From Tanytarsus gracilentus (lineage: Eukaryota > Arthropoda > Insecta > Diptera > Chironomidae), in NCBI GenBank assembly GCA_038502055.1, contig JAXRKN010000036.1, positions 186,001 through 250,000 on the forward strand: 64,000 bases of DNA. Reading direction: 5' to 3'. The notes beneath the pieces are model-generated. The model searched no databases. It saw nothing but the letters and a program-made list of their open reading frames with translations, and was not told the origin of the DNA. The translations under genes and the position numbers were made by a program. Below are positions 1 through 12,933 of this stretch, piece by piece. How positions within the stretch are numbered: the first letter of the stretch is position 1; every line of letters begins with the position of its first letter.

Positions 1-2160
1 GCAGTCTGGCAGTGAAATGAAAAGAAAAACAAAGACCGGGAAAAATATCACCCATTATACTTTGAGCTGAACATCAACAGCAGGGGATTTATGTGTCTCG
101 CTATATCGCATGTAATTTAGATTTATAAACAAACACAAAGAAGCCAAAAACTGTACTGTATAGGCATATGCGTATGGAGACATATTGCAGTTGATGTCTA
201 TTTAAGGCTTGAAATTAATTATGTATGGCACACTCGCATATATCCTCTCTATGACATCATAACAAGACTTGTCTTCCACATGAGCAAAATTATGCAAAAA
301 GAAGAGAAAATGACACTAAGAAGAAGAGTGAAGGGAACATGTAGGTAGAGGAGACAGCAAAAAAACTCGATTTGGAATAAAGAATTTCGCTCATGGCAAG
401 AATATTAAAGAGATGTTCCGTTGCCACATAATTTATTAATCCTTTCTCCACGCCGAAACTTTTTTGTTTGCAAAAATTTAAAATCTATATAATTTTAGAA
501 GCGCCTCTAGTGTGTGATTAATTTGCCCTTTTAACATCTTCACACATGTTTTTAGATTCAATTGAAACTGAAAACCGAACTGATCACATAAGCGTTTCAT
601 CCACAAAATTCAATGCAATCTCATAAGAGGTCAAAGTACCCAAACATAATTATATGAAAATTTTCATACATGGCCATGAAAGTTTTTTTGTGATCGATTT
701 CAAATCGGGCGTTGGCATTAGAAATTTTATATCAAGCCGTAATTTAAATGTAAAAAAAGCATTCTCGTGGTTTGAGTTAATAAAAAGTCTTTCATGCGAA
801 ATAATTTAATCCTCATCAACCGCGAAAGACGTGAAAAGAAAAAGAAGAATTTGCGGGTTAAAAATTAGACTCGTGTGTGGAGTTCATTAATGAAATTTTG
901 AAACATCAAAGTTAAAAATGAAGTTTTTAAAAATAATCCACGAAACAGGACAAATTAAATTGTTTTCTCTTGGTTGAATTAATGACCTTCCAGCTTCATG
1001 AGCAACTTAATCAACTCAGAGAAATTCAAGCACATCTTTTGGCAAAAACACTCACCAGATGAGCGGAAATTGAAAAGTAATTACGTGCAAGAAATGAAAA
1101 TGCGGAAAGACCCAATAAATATGAAGGTGATTCATTCAACCCAACGTTGCACATTCAATATAATAACAGCAGATCTTGCAAAAGTGCTAACTGAGATTAA
1201 ACATGAAAATCTCCATTTTTTAAATATACAAAGATTGTTGAGCAATTATTTAGAAATAATTTTTTAAGCTTTACATTAAAAAGTGTGTCATTCGAGTTTT
1301 TAAAAAAAAAAATTCCTAGTAGGCAAACATTGTAGAGCAAATAAAGTGCAAAGTGGAAATCCATTGTCTCTAGATATTTTTTATGCCGTGCTTCAATTAA
1401 TAAACATCTTCAATGGACTTATGAGAAATATCAATTTGTAACAATGAATTGTTTTCGCTACAAGCACGTACTCAATTTACTCTTCTCCGGCGCCTGAATA
1501 GACGAAATAGAAATTGAATTAATATTACTATCAATAATTCTTCATTCACAATAAATCGGCATCATAGCCTTGACTTTTTGTTGTGACTGTAAGGAATAAT
1601 AGAGTTGTAGGAACTTTTACAGTTAGGAATAATGTCGATGACATGCTTAATGGATTCTCGTTTCTCAAACAATGGGAGGAAGAGTGTGACAGCTAGGAAA
1701 TATGATTTTTTGCACCCAATTGTAATGAAAGTTTTCTGCATTAATTATTGAGGATGACTTAAAGAGGTTAAATAATATTTTCTTATACTTTGAGTGAATT
1801 ATTAAAATTAAAGAGGTTGAAGAATTTTTTTGGGCTGAATTCCAAAATTTTAAAGAGTAAACCGGTAGTTGACATTTAAATCTAACTGCATATTTTTAAA
1901 AGAATCTGTCAACCCTCACTTAACCTTTTTAGATTTGAGGTTTTATAATTACTTAATTTTCTAAGCCAGACAAACCTAACTAAATTGATTATTTTTCTTA
2001 TAATAAACTCCGAAACGACTCATTTTAATGCACGTTGTTTATTTTATGGCCTAAAACAAATTACTGACAGTAATTGGAGATTAAAAAAATCACTTCCCTA
2101 AGCAAGTTCGTAGAATGCAATAAAAATTAATACTAATTAGAATAAAAACAGTTCGCTTAC
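1..2160. other. noncoding; probable first intron of the gene at 2161-2307
   Basis: A+T-rich sequence lying 3' (minus-strand sense) of a signal-peptide exon that ends in a GTAAGC donor at 2160. I found no second coding exon here in any frame, so the intron probably runs past the left edge of the window. Short open frames in this stretch have no recognisable similarity or splice context. Confidence 0.45.
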
Positions 2161-2307
2161 CACTTCATCGCTGTAATCAGTAAGCAATTTATTGTCATTA
2201 TTTTGATCGTCGCTTTGTTGTTGATGATGATGTCGAGGATGAGATTCAACTTGAACTAAACTGATGCATAAAAAGGCAAATCCAATGAAGAAATTAATCA
2301 ACTCCAT
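2161..2307 (-). CDS. first exon of an unidentified secreted protein (partial)
   Basis: Forty-nine codons run from an ATG at 2307 down to a GTAAGC splice donor at 2160, ending on a whole codon. The peptide opens with a clear signal sequence (MELINFFIGFAFLCISLV), then a short polar segment rich in His, Gln, Asp and Asn (HPRHHHQQQSDDQNND), and ends LLTDYSDEV. That pattern is usual for the first exon of a secreted protein or a propeptide-bearing precursor. No downstream exon is visible before the window ends. I do not recognise the family, and the His/Gln stretch is not diagnostic. It could be a neuropeptide precursor, a protease zymogen or another secreted factor. The call rests on the signal peptide plus the donor; without transcript data it remains a prediction. 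Confidence 0.5.
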
Positions 2308-5300
2308 TTTTTTGGCTATTTATTTAACTGCTTTTTAACTAAGATTCAGTCGTCGATGTTAATTAGAATTAGTAGTGGCTGGCTCTTTTTTTCTCATAAA
2401 GGCATTTAGTTCGTCAGCTGCATATGTGTCGGCTAGTGAAGGGAGACGAGGAAATTTGTAAGAGTGAGGAAAAAATTTATTACTCATCAAATGTTGAATG
2501 CTCGGAAAAAGGAGTGGCCCTAATTAAACATTGCGTAAAAAATAATTTCTCTAAGTAAATTTTAAAATTCAAGTCGAGAAGGAAGACAATAAAATTAATT
2601 CTCGATGTGAACTCAAATAAATAATTTTTTTTTCGAGGAGTGTCACAATATTTCATATTTAACTGATCACGTATTTAAAGATTTTTTTCGCACCACGCAC
2701 TTTTTTCCATTCTCGCGACACACATGAATTTATGAATTATGAGCTTTACAAAATGAACATCGCACGCGACATCCACAGCATTCAATTAATCTCTGACGAC
2801 CACATTAATTGACTTCTGTAAAGAGTTTTAGATTCGAAATTGTGTCTGGGACAAAAGCAGACATTATGCATTTCCTCTTTCAATTGTGATCGCATCGTGG
2901 CTTATTGAAAATATTTTTTTTAATTTCAATGTTTTATTGTTTCAATTTATCACACAAAAAAATCCTCGCTTGCAGTTTCATCCGGTTTTATGTCTCTCCC
3001 GCACAACAACATGATGTTATCGATTTATGTTTCATTCAAGTCACTATAGCTGCACATGGTGAACATTGAAACGAGAGGAAATAGATACGTACATATGCAA
3101 GCATTTTTTTTCAAACATTCTTTTTGGAGAGCTCAAAAAATTTAATTTTTAAAAAACAGCACTTGACTGCCAATCGTGAAATATTTGTGAAAAATAAATT
3201 TTCCTTCACTTAATGTACACTCTTCACTGAACACATAAACACGAGATCGATTGCCTCTTTACTTTTTTCTCTTCTTCCTCGTTTTCAATCATTTTTCAGA
3301 GCATAAAACAAATGAGGATTGAAAATTTTTTACTTCAATAAAAAGCAAATTACCGAGCAAAAATCATTTTATAACCAAAAAAAAAATGCTACTCCACGAA
3401 ATTTTTCTTTTATCACTTTACATTATTAATTAAAAATCGTCTGAGTAGCAAACACATAAAAAATAATATTTCTTTCCACTTAGAATAATTTTTTAAATTT
3501 AAAAAAAATCTGGAGAAAGTGCTCAACGCGTATGAACACTTGAAAATGCACTGACTTACTATTTTCGATGCTCCTTCATAAAGAGAATAATCGTCGCTTT
3601 GCATTAGTATGCTGACTTTTTTCTCCCTCTTTGTCGAGCGATGAATATATACGAATCTCATTTTTATTTCTTTTAATCATGTGCATGTGTGTGTTTTTGG
3701 GAGAATGAATATAAATATGAACTAAATACCATAAGAGAACGAGATCTCTTGAAGATTTATAAGACTTTTGTGCTAATAAAAAAATATTTTCGTTCGTTTA
3801 AAGCGCGCTCATATGCTATTAATTTTCTTACAATTGAGAGAAAATATTATGCTCACACATGTGTGGGTGCGGGCTACTATAGTTTGAGACTATATAATAT
3901 AATAGGGCGGCCAGAGGTTTTTGAACAAAATCTAGTGAAAATGACAAGATTTTATTCTTGAATACTAAAATTATGAGTCGAAAAAAATCCAGTCAAAATT
4001 TCTTGATTCCAGGATTTTTTGAAAATCCAGGAATATTTTGTAAAATACCAGATAGATGGACACTCTCCTAAACAAATATTTCCTCCTTCTCTCTTATTTG
4101 TTTATTCTTTCTTTCTTTTCTTTCGCAAAGGGATATTTTCTTATGATTGTAAGAATTAGATCGGCGACAAAAAAGTTACACGCACACAAATAAAATTTGA
4201 GAGAATAATGTTTTATTCATTTGTTGTGTCTATAAGCACTTAAGAGAGGGCTTGTTGAGTGCTGACAGTGTTCATCCTTATAAAGCAAAAGAAAAATAAA
4301 ATAATTAAAAGGAAGTTTTACAGCTAACGGGAAGAAAAACTCTCGTGCCGTTTGTAAAGGCTCTTTGTGTGTTTATCTTTTGTTTGCAATATTTTATTCT
4401 CTTTTGCAAATTCATTTCAATTGGCAGCAATTGTGGAATGACATCGCTTCACAATTTCCAAGAAGAAAAATTTTGCATTTACGCGTGCTCTTTGAAAAAA
4501 AAACTAAATGCAGCGCGATGATTGTTTATGCAAAAAAAAATATTCAGCTTTATAACTTGTGCAGTCACTAGACGCCAAATACAGTATTTCAAGTTTTATT
4601 TCCATTCTATTCTTCTTTCACCGCTGTCATGGAGGTGAAAAATTTTAATGTGTTTGCATTAGAAGTCAAAGACGTAGTTTACACAATGAGCAGCGCAATT
4701 GCAACTGACATAACAAAAAATATGGAATTAAACAATGAAAGAACTTTCTTCCTAAAAAATGACTTCCTTCTTCTGCTCTAGATTGTTGAACAAATAAATT
4801 TAATTTGATCAGATGGAATCTCCTGACGTGTGTAAATATTGATTTATTGTTTGAGAAGAATTTTTGATGAATAAGAAAAATATGAACTTTTAAAACTTGT
4901 AAAAATGAATTGCAAATTTATGTTCATTTATTTGCAGCGCTAATATTTAACATTTAAATTATGAAATCATGTATAAGTAATGATGATTATGTTCAAACAA
5001 TTTAACGCCATGACACATTTTCTTCTAAAATTGGATTCGCAAAAAAAACATCATTTAAAATTTAAATCGTTCGCATGAAGGCCAAAATTTTATTCGCAAT
5101 AAAGATAAATGACACTTTTATTCTTTTATAAGAAAGACTTTCTTGGAATATTTCAAAAAATTCCACATCTGCTTTAAGTGCTATAATCATAACATTAGCA
5201 CTTGCTACCAGCATTTTCATGTTCCACATAATCGAAATAATTTTCTCAGCATGCAATGAAAAGAAATTGTAAACAAAAAATTTCATCTTAATTTTCATAA

Positions 5301-8300
5301 ACATTTCACTTCTTCTTTAGAAATCGAGCGTGAATAAAAAATTTTATTTGAATGAAGTGTGTCTTGGATATTTCGCAAAATTCTTTTTCATTTCAAAAAT
5401 TAAAAATTTTATAAACTTGACATTTTGGTTAAACATTTATTTTTTATAAAATCTTTTATGAATTCTAATATTTTTTTAAAAAATAATGTGATTTAAATTC
5501 TTTAAATTAAGCGCAATTTTGTGAACCATCCGAGACACATTTTCTGAATTTTTTACATTTATATTTTCTCTCTCTCTCAAAAATATAAAAACAGCCACTG
5601 ACTCGAGTGCGATTCTCTCGCTCATTAAAATTTTCAAAAATCTCTCTCTCACATTGGCTTATGTTGTGCTGCAACGAAGAGAATCTTTCAGTTCGAGAGA
5701 AACATTTCAAGCGTTCGTTGCTCGGCACACACATAAACTACTGAAATATAATAATAAATTATATTAATATAAAGTGCTTAATTAAAATCCATAATAAATT
5801 GGATTAAATCTAGTGAATCGCAATGCGAAAGTGTAAATAATAAATGAGGCGAGTTTGAGCTATTTGGACTTTAATTGCAAAAGTTTTTCTCTCCCTTTTT
5901 TCCTCGCTCCGAGTGCAAAAATTATCCCTTTTTCGAGAGTAGAATATTATATACATGTACGCCATAAAAACTTCCACCTCGTAACTAATACCGAGGACTG
6001 AGTGAGAAGGGAAACGAACAAACACGGAAAAATCAATAAACATTTAACGTAGCGTTGTTTTTTTTTGGGAAAAACTAAAATATGATATTTTACTACTACG
6101 TTTTTAGCAGTAGCACAAAGAAAGAAATGAGAGGAAAAAATCAATTCTTTAAATGCATGAATATTGCGCATAAATCTTTTCTCATAATTAAAATCTGAAT
6201 ATATTCAAATTTTTTTCCCTCACAAAAAGAGAAAATGAAAAACACACAAAAAAATAATTATCGAAGAAAATCTCAAGCTATGTGCTGATGAAGATGATCA
6301 ATACATAAAGCCGAGCTTAAGTGCATGTTTCAAATCATAAGAAGCATTAACAGAAGTTTACAATGAAGCTATTAATTAGTGGTGAATTATCGAGAGTCTG
6401 CCAGATGTTCCAAGCATCAATTATTGATATATAATTTTTTTTTCAAACTATTCGAAAGTGCATGCTAGAAGTGTTTAGTTTACGAGATGAAAAAATTCCA
6501 ATGAAAAATCTTTTCTTTTTTCCAGAGTGATTCTATAAAGAGTGAGGTGAGAGAAAGAGCGAAAGAGGAAGAAAAGAAAAAAAATCGATAGAGTAGAAAT
6601 TCTTTCGATTAAAATCGTGTGAAATAAAAGTAAAAGGAGGAAAAAATCATTCACAAGTTTGGATTAATCTTTTTTTTTCGGAAGAACAAGAAAACATTTG
6701 AATTTTTTTTGGGAGTTTAAGTACATTGCGCAGCAACACACTGAGAATTATTTCTATTCACAAAAAGTCAGCGCATTATACAGAGCATTAGTATATCGGA
6801 GGTGAGTGTAATAAAGCATGAGAATTAGAATTAACGTGAGAATAATAGAAAAAGAGTCATCGAGTGCCAGCAATTATGAAACGGTTATGCTTGACAGGAT
6901 GCGATATATTTTGTCTCACGTGTATACCGGAGAAAATTCTAATCGTGACAACACCCTTTCAGAAATGGCCAAATCATGATATATGAAGTCGAGTAAATGG
7001 CGCTTTTATTATTATTGAGACTATGTTCACTAAATGGAAGAGGTTCAAAAGAGAGATAGAAAAGAAGAAATATTAAGTTTAAGCTTGAATGGGAAGTTAA
7101 AGACTATTTGACGTATTTTATACATTTATATATATTTTGTTGCTTTCGCTCCAAGAGTGGTAAGGGAAGAAGATGTGTGGGATTGTCATATATATACTTT
7201 TAAGAGTAAAAAGAAGTTAAGTTTTGTTGCTGCAACGCAGGAAGTCTAAACCACCACTGAAGCGGATGAATAAAAACCTCAAAACGAAGAAATGCTGAGT
7301 GCATTATAGCCTGAAAAAATATAGCTATAGATAAAAAAGGAGAATTCATTTCCTTAGATATTCTATATAGCTGTATAGAGAGCATCAAAGCGTAAATTTT
7401 TAAGTGCTTCACTGTGGTAGCGTCGACGACGATGCTCAAAAATTGTACATGCACTCAGGAATGGCAAAAGTGGCATCACAAGGGGTGCATTCCATTACAC
7501 TTTAACTTTTACCCCTTTCGTAAAAATATTTTCAATGAAATTAAATACCTTCAGTCGGCTCTCTAACACACACATACACACATAAAAAATTTCAACTTCA
7601 TCTGCATCAATGTCATTACTACATCTTCATGCGTTGTCTCTCATTACCTCTACGGCTCTACACGAGTGTTGTTGAAGAGCCGCACATGTACTCGAAATTA
7701 GAGGAGTCAATAAATGAGGTGTATAACGCAAGGCCAATAATTTTTTTTAACATGCACGCCGAGCATAATTTTTGTTTGCCTTTTTAGTTACTCGAGGATG
7801 TTTGAAAATTTGCGGCTTCTTACAGACACACCAATTTCTTCATAAACGATGATAATGCTCGTTTTGAATTCGACATTCACAGCAAATAAAATATATTAGA
7901 TTTATCACAACGTTTATAAATTTATTTGACCTTTCTCTAAAATTCATCTTCTTCTTCCTAATTTTTGTGACAATTGTTTGCTCTTCAAACATGAGCATGT
8001 ATGACGCATGTCATCATTTATTAAAATTTGACAGACTCGTGGAATCAATTTCTCTCTATATATTTATTTTTTGAGTCAAATATTCCGCATGAGGATTGAT
8101 TCAATTCATCCGAGATACATAAAGAGACTTTTATGAAGAGCTCAATATTCAGCACCCTCTGAGAAATAACTAAGCTTGCAATTTCTATGTTTTAGAATAT
8201 TGCTAGAAACAGGTACGTGAAAAGGCTCACCAAGAGCTATTGTATTTGTGTTTGCAACCTTGCAAAAAGTTTTCTTCTTCCTTTCGTACTCAAAACATCA

Positions 8301-11300
8301 TGTTTGAAATCAAGGGGAGGTGAAATGAAATTCCGGTTTGAAATAAATACGAAAATCAATAATTTCAGTGTTGAAAGCGAAAAATTGTTTGAAGTTGTTG
8401 AAAAAATAATTTAAAATATCAATTTCCGCCCCTTGATGAAATGTGTTTTCCGAAAAAAAATAGAGCATTCCACCATACGGTTTTTCAAACGAGAAATTCC
8501 TCCAAATTTCACGCAAAAACAAATGTAACGCTAATTGTAATCTTAACCTAAAATAATAAGAAAAAAGTATATCAAACACATATATGCAAATGGTTTTCGC
8601 AACTAAGCGAGAGTAGTGTGATGATGAAGAAAGGAAGGAGGCAGAGAAAAGAGCAAAAATATTCTCGAGTCTAAGAAAGGTAAGCCTTTTGCCAAGAAGC
8701 AAAAAAGAACAGAAAAAATTGGATAACTATGGAAGCAGAGTTCAAAACATAAAGTCGAAAAAAAACATGAAGAACAAGATTCTTTTCTGCTTTCTTATAG
8801 CATACACACCGAGATGATTTTTTTACTCTTACGTTCGCCTTTCTTCAATTTAAAAGAGTAAAAAAATTCTCCACTTTGCTTTGTTCTGAATTTTCTCTCA
8901 CTACACTCCGGTCGGTGCTGTGTAATGATGGTGTATTCACTCGTAAAAAAAAGAAAGAGTCCAGGGAATGAATGAACCTTCAATGGAAGAATTTGTGCGG
9001 GTTTATTCCATCAAAAATCGGAATGATTACTCAAAGCATCATTTTTCATAGAAATTAAATGCAGCACAGCTAGTTCATGTTTTTCTTCTTCTTCTGCTTT
9101 CTTTCATTATGTGCCGAGGCCTCTCTTTGAAGTCAATTAACCAACATCTCTTTTCATTTAGACGAAAAAAAATTACAGGGATTAATCGTAAATTATGGAA
9201 CTTTATTTCGCATTCGGATCCTTTTTGTGGGTGGATATCCTTAAAGAAACCCAGTGATTAACACTTTCTGGGAGGTCTCGAGCAAAAATTTATCCCTGAG
9301 ATATTTCCGCATTGTTGGACAACAAATCTTGCCTGCATAGCAAAAAGGCGTTAACGAAATTTCCCATTGATTTTTATTACATATTTCCGTTAATTAAGTT
9401 CTTAACACCGCATCCCCTTTTTTTAAGTTACATAATTCATAATTATTCCCCCTTTCATTGCGTTCTCTCTTTTGCATCACGATTCATAATAATGATGTTG
9501 TGGGAAAGAGAACAAAAATTAAGAAAAAAAAAGATGTTAAGATATTTCAAAAAAAAAAGAGTTGAGGAATTTGTTTCGGTTTTCAATTATGAGAAAATAC
9601 TTGAAATTTATATTTTTCTAGGTGAGCTTAATGTTTTGAGGATTAAAAGAAGGAAATGTTAGCAGCACGTTATGCCTTAATTAGGAAAAGAACTAAATCC
9701 ATAAATTTTTCGAAAACATGATACTTCACTCATTCCTCGAGACATTGATTTATTCACTGAATTATCTAAATCGAACTCATGGTGGTCTCGTCTCCTCGAA
9801 TTTCCAATAATATCTATGAATCCTTTATCTCGATATCTCGAAGCAGCCATTTGTTCGTCAACTAGGGATGTCTGTTACTCATAAATCATCATTTCTGTGG
9901 TATAATAAATTTTTCTGTGGTAATTTCGATTAAAAGATACCAAATGCTTCGAATGGCATGACATCGATGATTGAATTGATCAAAAATTGAAGAGATGACA
10001 CGATGATACGTTTAGTTCTGTAGACGAAGTATCGATTTTTGAAGTTTGCTGATTTGCGAAGAAGGACAACGAGAAGTGAAAAAAGTGTGACACAAACCGA
10101 GTTGAATTTTATTTACTCAAGGGCGGGTCAGCAAAGAAGAAGTAAAGAAATCTCTCTAAGATTATACGTTTGATGAAAATCACGTATCTTAAAGTTGTGT
10201 CTTAAATATGGTAATTTTGAAAAAGTTTTTATTTAAATAAGATTCACCTCGTTATTACAGAAAAAAGTTACCTTTAACAAATTCCCCGAACAGAAATCGA
10301 ATCAATAAGTCAATAAAAATTCCAAAACATATTTTAAGGGCGGCATAAAAAGTTTTTTATTCATCTCAAAGAATCATTAAATAAAAAAAGGATGTGAAAA
10401 AACCAATCCCTTGAAAAATTGTAAACTGTCATGCTTTATGTCGGGTCGTTTTACGGGAATGTTTCAGTTGTTCTTTGATTTTTCATTCATACCATGCAGT
10501 TGATGAGTAAGAAACATTAAAAGAGAGAGAGAGAATACCGTGAGAATCAAAATTTTGGAGAATAAAAATTTGCGGCATAATCAAAGGAGTCTAGAAGGAA
10601 AAATCACGCAAGCTCATTTTTAAAGTTATCAAGCAAAAAAGTAGAAGAGAGTGAGAGAGAATCTCATAATTTTAGAGAGAGTAAGAGGATGAGAGAATTA
10701 TGAATGTGAGAGCGTAAGAAAAATATTCTTCACTAGGAAATCAGGGCGACTAGTTTAGTCCTTACATTTATCGTGAACTGAAAAGTGTGTGGCTCCACTC
10801 ACAAGCGGAGTTTATGAATTAATTTGAATTTTTGCAAGTTGCATTGTCAAATTTCGCGAAATTTGATGTTCATATAATCGGTGTCAATTTACTAGGAGTA
10901 ATTAATTAAATTATTTAGTGCTAAATTGTTCCCACATAATAGATAAAAGAAGAAGAAAAAAGTGAGAAGAAATTTTTGTGAAACAAGTTTAATAAGTAAA
11001 TTTTATCTGCATTAGAATGGATTTAAAGTGATTAAGAAAGAAAAAGAAATCAAAAAAATTTCCACTCAAGCAATCATCAAAGAATATTTCACAGCCTTTT
11101 GCATTCTAAATCTTTGCCACACCAAAGACATTTTTTTCATATTTCAAAAGGAAAGAAAAAGTTTCACAGGAAACTTTTTTCCTTTCTTCTCTCCGTTTGC
11201 CTTTGCGAGAAAAGGAACACACCCATTTGTTTTCCTCCCTTCCTGTGCTTTTTATGCTCACTCTCTGCCAAAAAAGCTCTCTTTCTCTCTCTTGTGCTCT

Positions 11301-12933
11301 TTGAGAAAGTTTTCACATGCTGTGTGAAAAAGAGAGCGAGATAAGAAGAAATTTTTTGATTTGAAAAATGTTTTAAAGAGCTTTAAGGTGTTAACTTGTA
11401 TCGCACATTATTTATTAACTACACGCTAGTAATTTTCATCAAATACGTCAATGTCTTTCAAAAATTTGATAAATGAGCTTTTTTTAGAAGACATTTTCAA
11501 TACATGAAAGCATTTTAATTACTAAATGAATTAAAATTCAATGAATCACAACCGAAATTAATTACTTTCAAAATTTTTGTTAAAAAAATTAACAGGATTA
11601 TTAAAGTGGAGCTTAATGAATATTTTCAATCAGTAGATAGCACACTCTTGTGATAATATCGTCGTAGGCGTTTTAAGGACTCTTCAAATTAATGAAAAAT
11701 TAAATATTAAGAGCCATTCATGTTAAAATCCTTTTAAAACTTGAAGTGCTTCGTACTCGAAATGTTGCCATTGCCGCAGCACAGCAAAAAAATATGTGAA
11801 TCAAGAAATGTTCATGAGAATTTTTAAAGAAACATCGACCACACCCGAAACATAATATTTTCGGTACATAAATTCTGGTGTCTCTTAATTCGAGTATCTT
11901 GGTAAAGCGAAAATGTGCATAATAGTGTTTCGAAAAACCCCATGATGCTACTTAATGAATGAATTTTAATGTTTCTATCTCTCGGTGATGACTCGAAGAA
12001 AGTTAGATAAATTTATCATGAAATGACCGCTGGCTATTATGGAAATTAAAGCGAGATTAAACTCAAAATATTGTTATTAGTGATGATGAAAAATGTGTGA
12101 GAAAATTTTAATCTCATTTTTCATATTTCTCAAGAGTTTTTGTCACATTTTAATGCTTTAAAATAATTAAATTTTTTTGCCTGTATATTCGCTAAAAAAT
12201 CTAATTTTAGTAATTTTTTTTATAATCTTAAAAAAATAAAATCTTCATCTATTGCTTATCGATTTAAGATGCATCTGAGAGAAATCACCATATCTAACGG
12301 TTTAATACACAAATGCATGTAAAGAGATGCACGTTGGCGATGCAGTAAAAAACTCGTTTTTCAATTGATCGTTTACCGAAAATGAGATGCTTTTTTAATG
12401 CAAGCGCGATCTCTCTAACTTCTTCTAATCGAAAAACTTTCAATTTATGCGCCTCTTCAAATTCCTCCTCGCACATTATGCTTATTGGATTATTCACTTT
12501 TATGCTAATTTCATTTAACGGATAATATCTAACTTGATCCAAATTAATCTCATAAACTTCACATTTCAATATCTCGCCATGCAGCCATAATTTATGACCC
12601 AGACGATCTCAATTTTAAGCTTCTTCTACATCTAATGCGATGGAATTATGTGAAAACTATATGATGAAATTAGAGTTAATGCAGATGATTTTCTCGACTC
12701 GCTTCTATTATTTTTACGCAACAGATTTTTATATGAAATTATCTAAAATTTTCTTCGAAAATTGCAGGCGCACATCAACACCTTTATATATTCACCATAA
12801 TAATTTTGCATATTGATTATTGAGAGGCTCATGAGAACAGAATAATTGTCGACAGATGTTTGACCTAAACGATATCTCGAAAGACGTGTCAAAAGATGTG
12901 TTAAGACGAGTGTAAGAGCATGGGATCAGAGGC
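2308..12933. other. 10.6 kb noncoding stretch upstream of tutl
   Basis: No convincing coding exon was found on either strand. The sequence is A+T-rich with GAGA/TCTC runs (around 5565-5650, 10525-10700 and 11270-11340) and many short chance reading frames. It probably contains the tutl promoter and 5' untranslated exons. One candidate untranslated exon lies at about 6526-6799: a TTTTTTCCAG acceptor at 6525 and a GTGAGTGT donor at 6800. These are weak single-signal guesses. Confidence 0.4.
12768..12933 (+). other. tutl: probable 5' untranslated part of the first tutl coding exon
   Basis: An acceptor-like AAAATTGCAG ends at 12767, 166 bases upstream of the chosen tutl ATG. If it is used, this segment is the untranslated beginning of the exon that carries the start codon. 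It holds no other clear signal. Confidence 0.3.

Noticed and set aside
8310..8702. 130-codon open frame on the minus strand
   Set aside because: Low-complexity composition, no family similarity, no splice partner; within an A+T-rich noncoding region.
11028..11344. Overlapping open frames of 99 and 81 codons
   Set aside because: They lie over TCTC- and TTTC-rich sequence, which is naturally free of stops; no motif.
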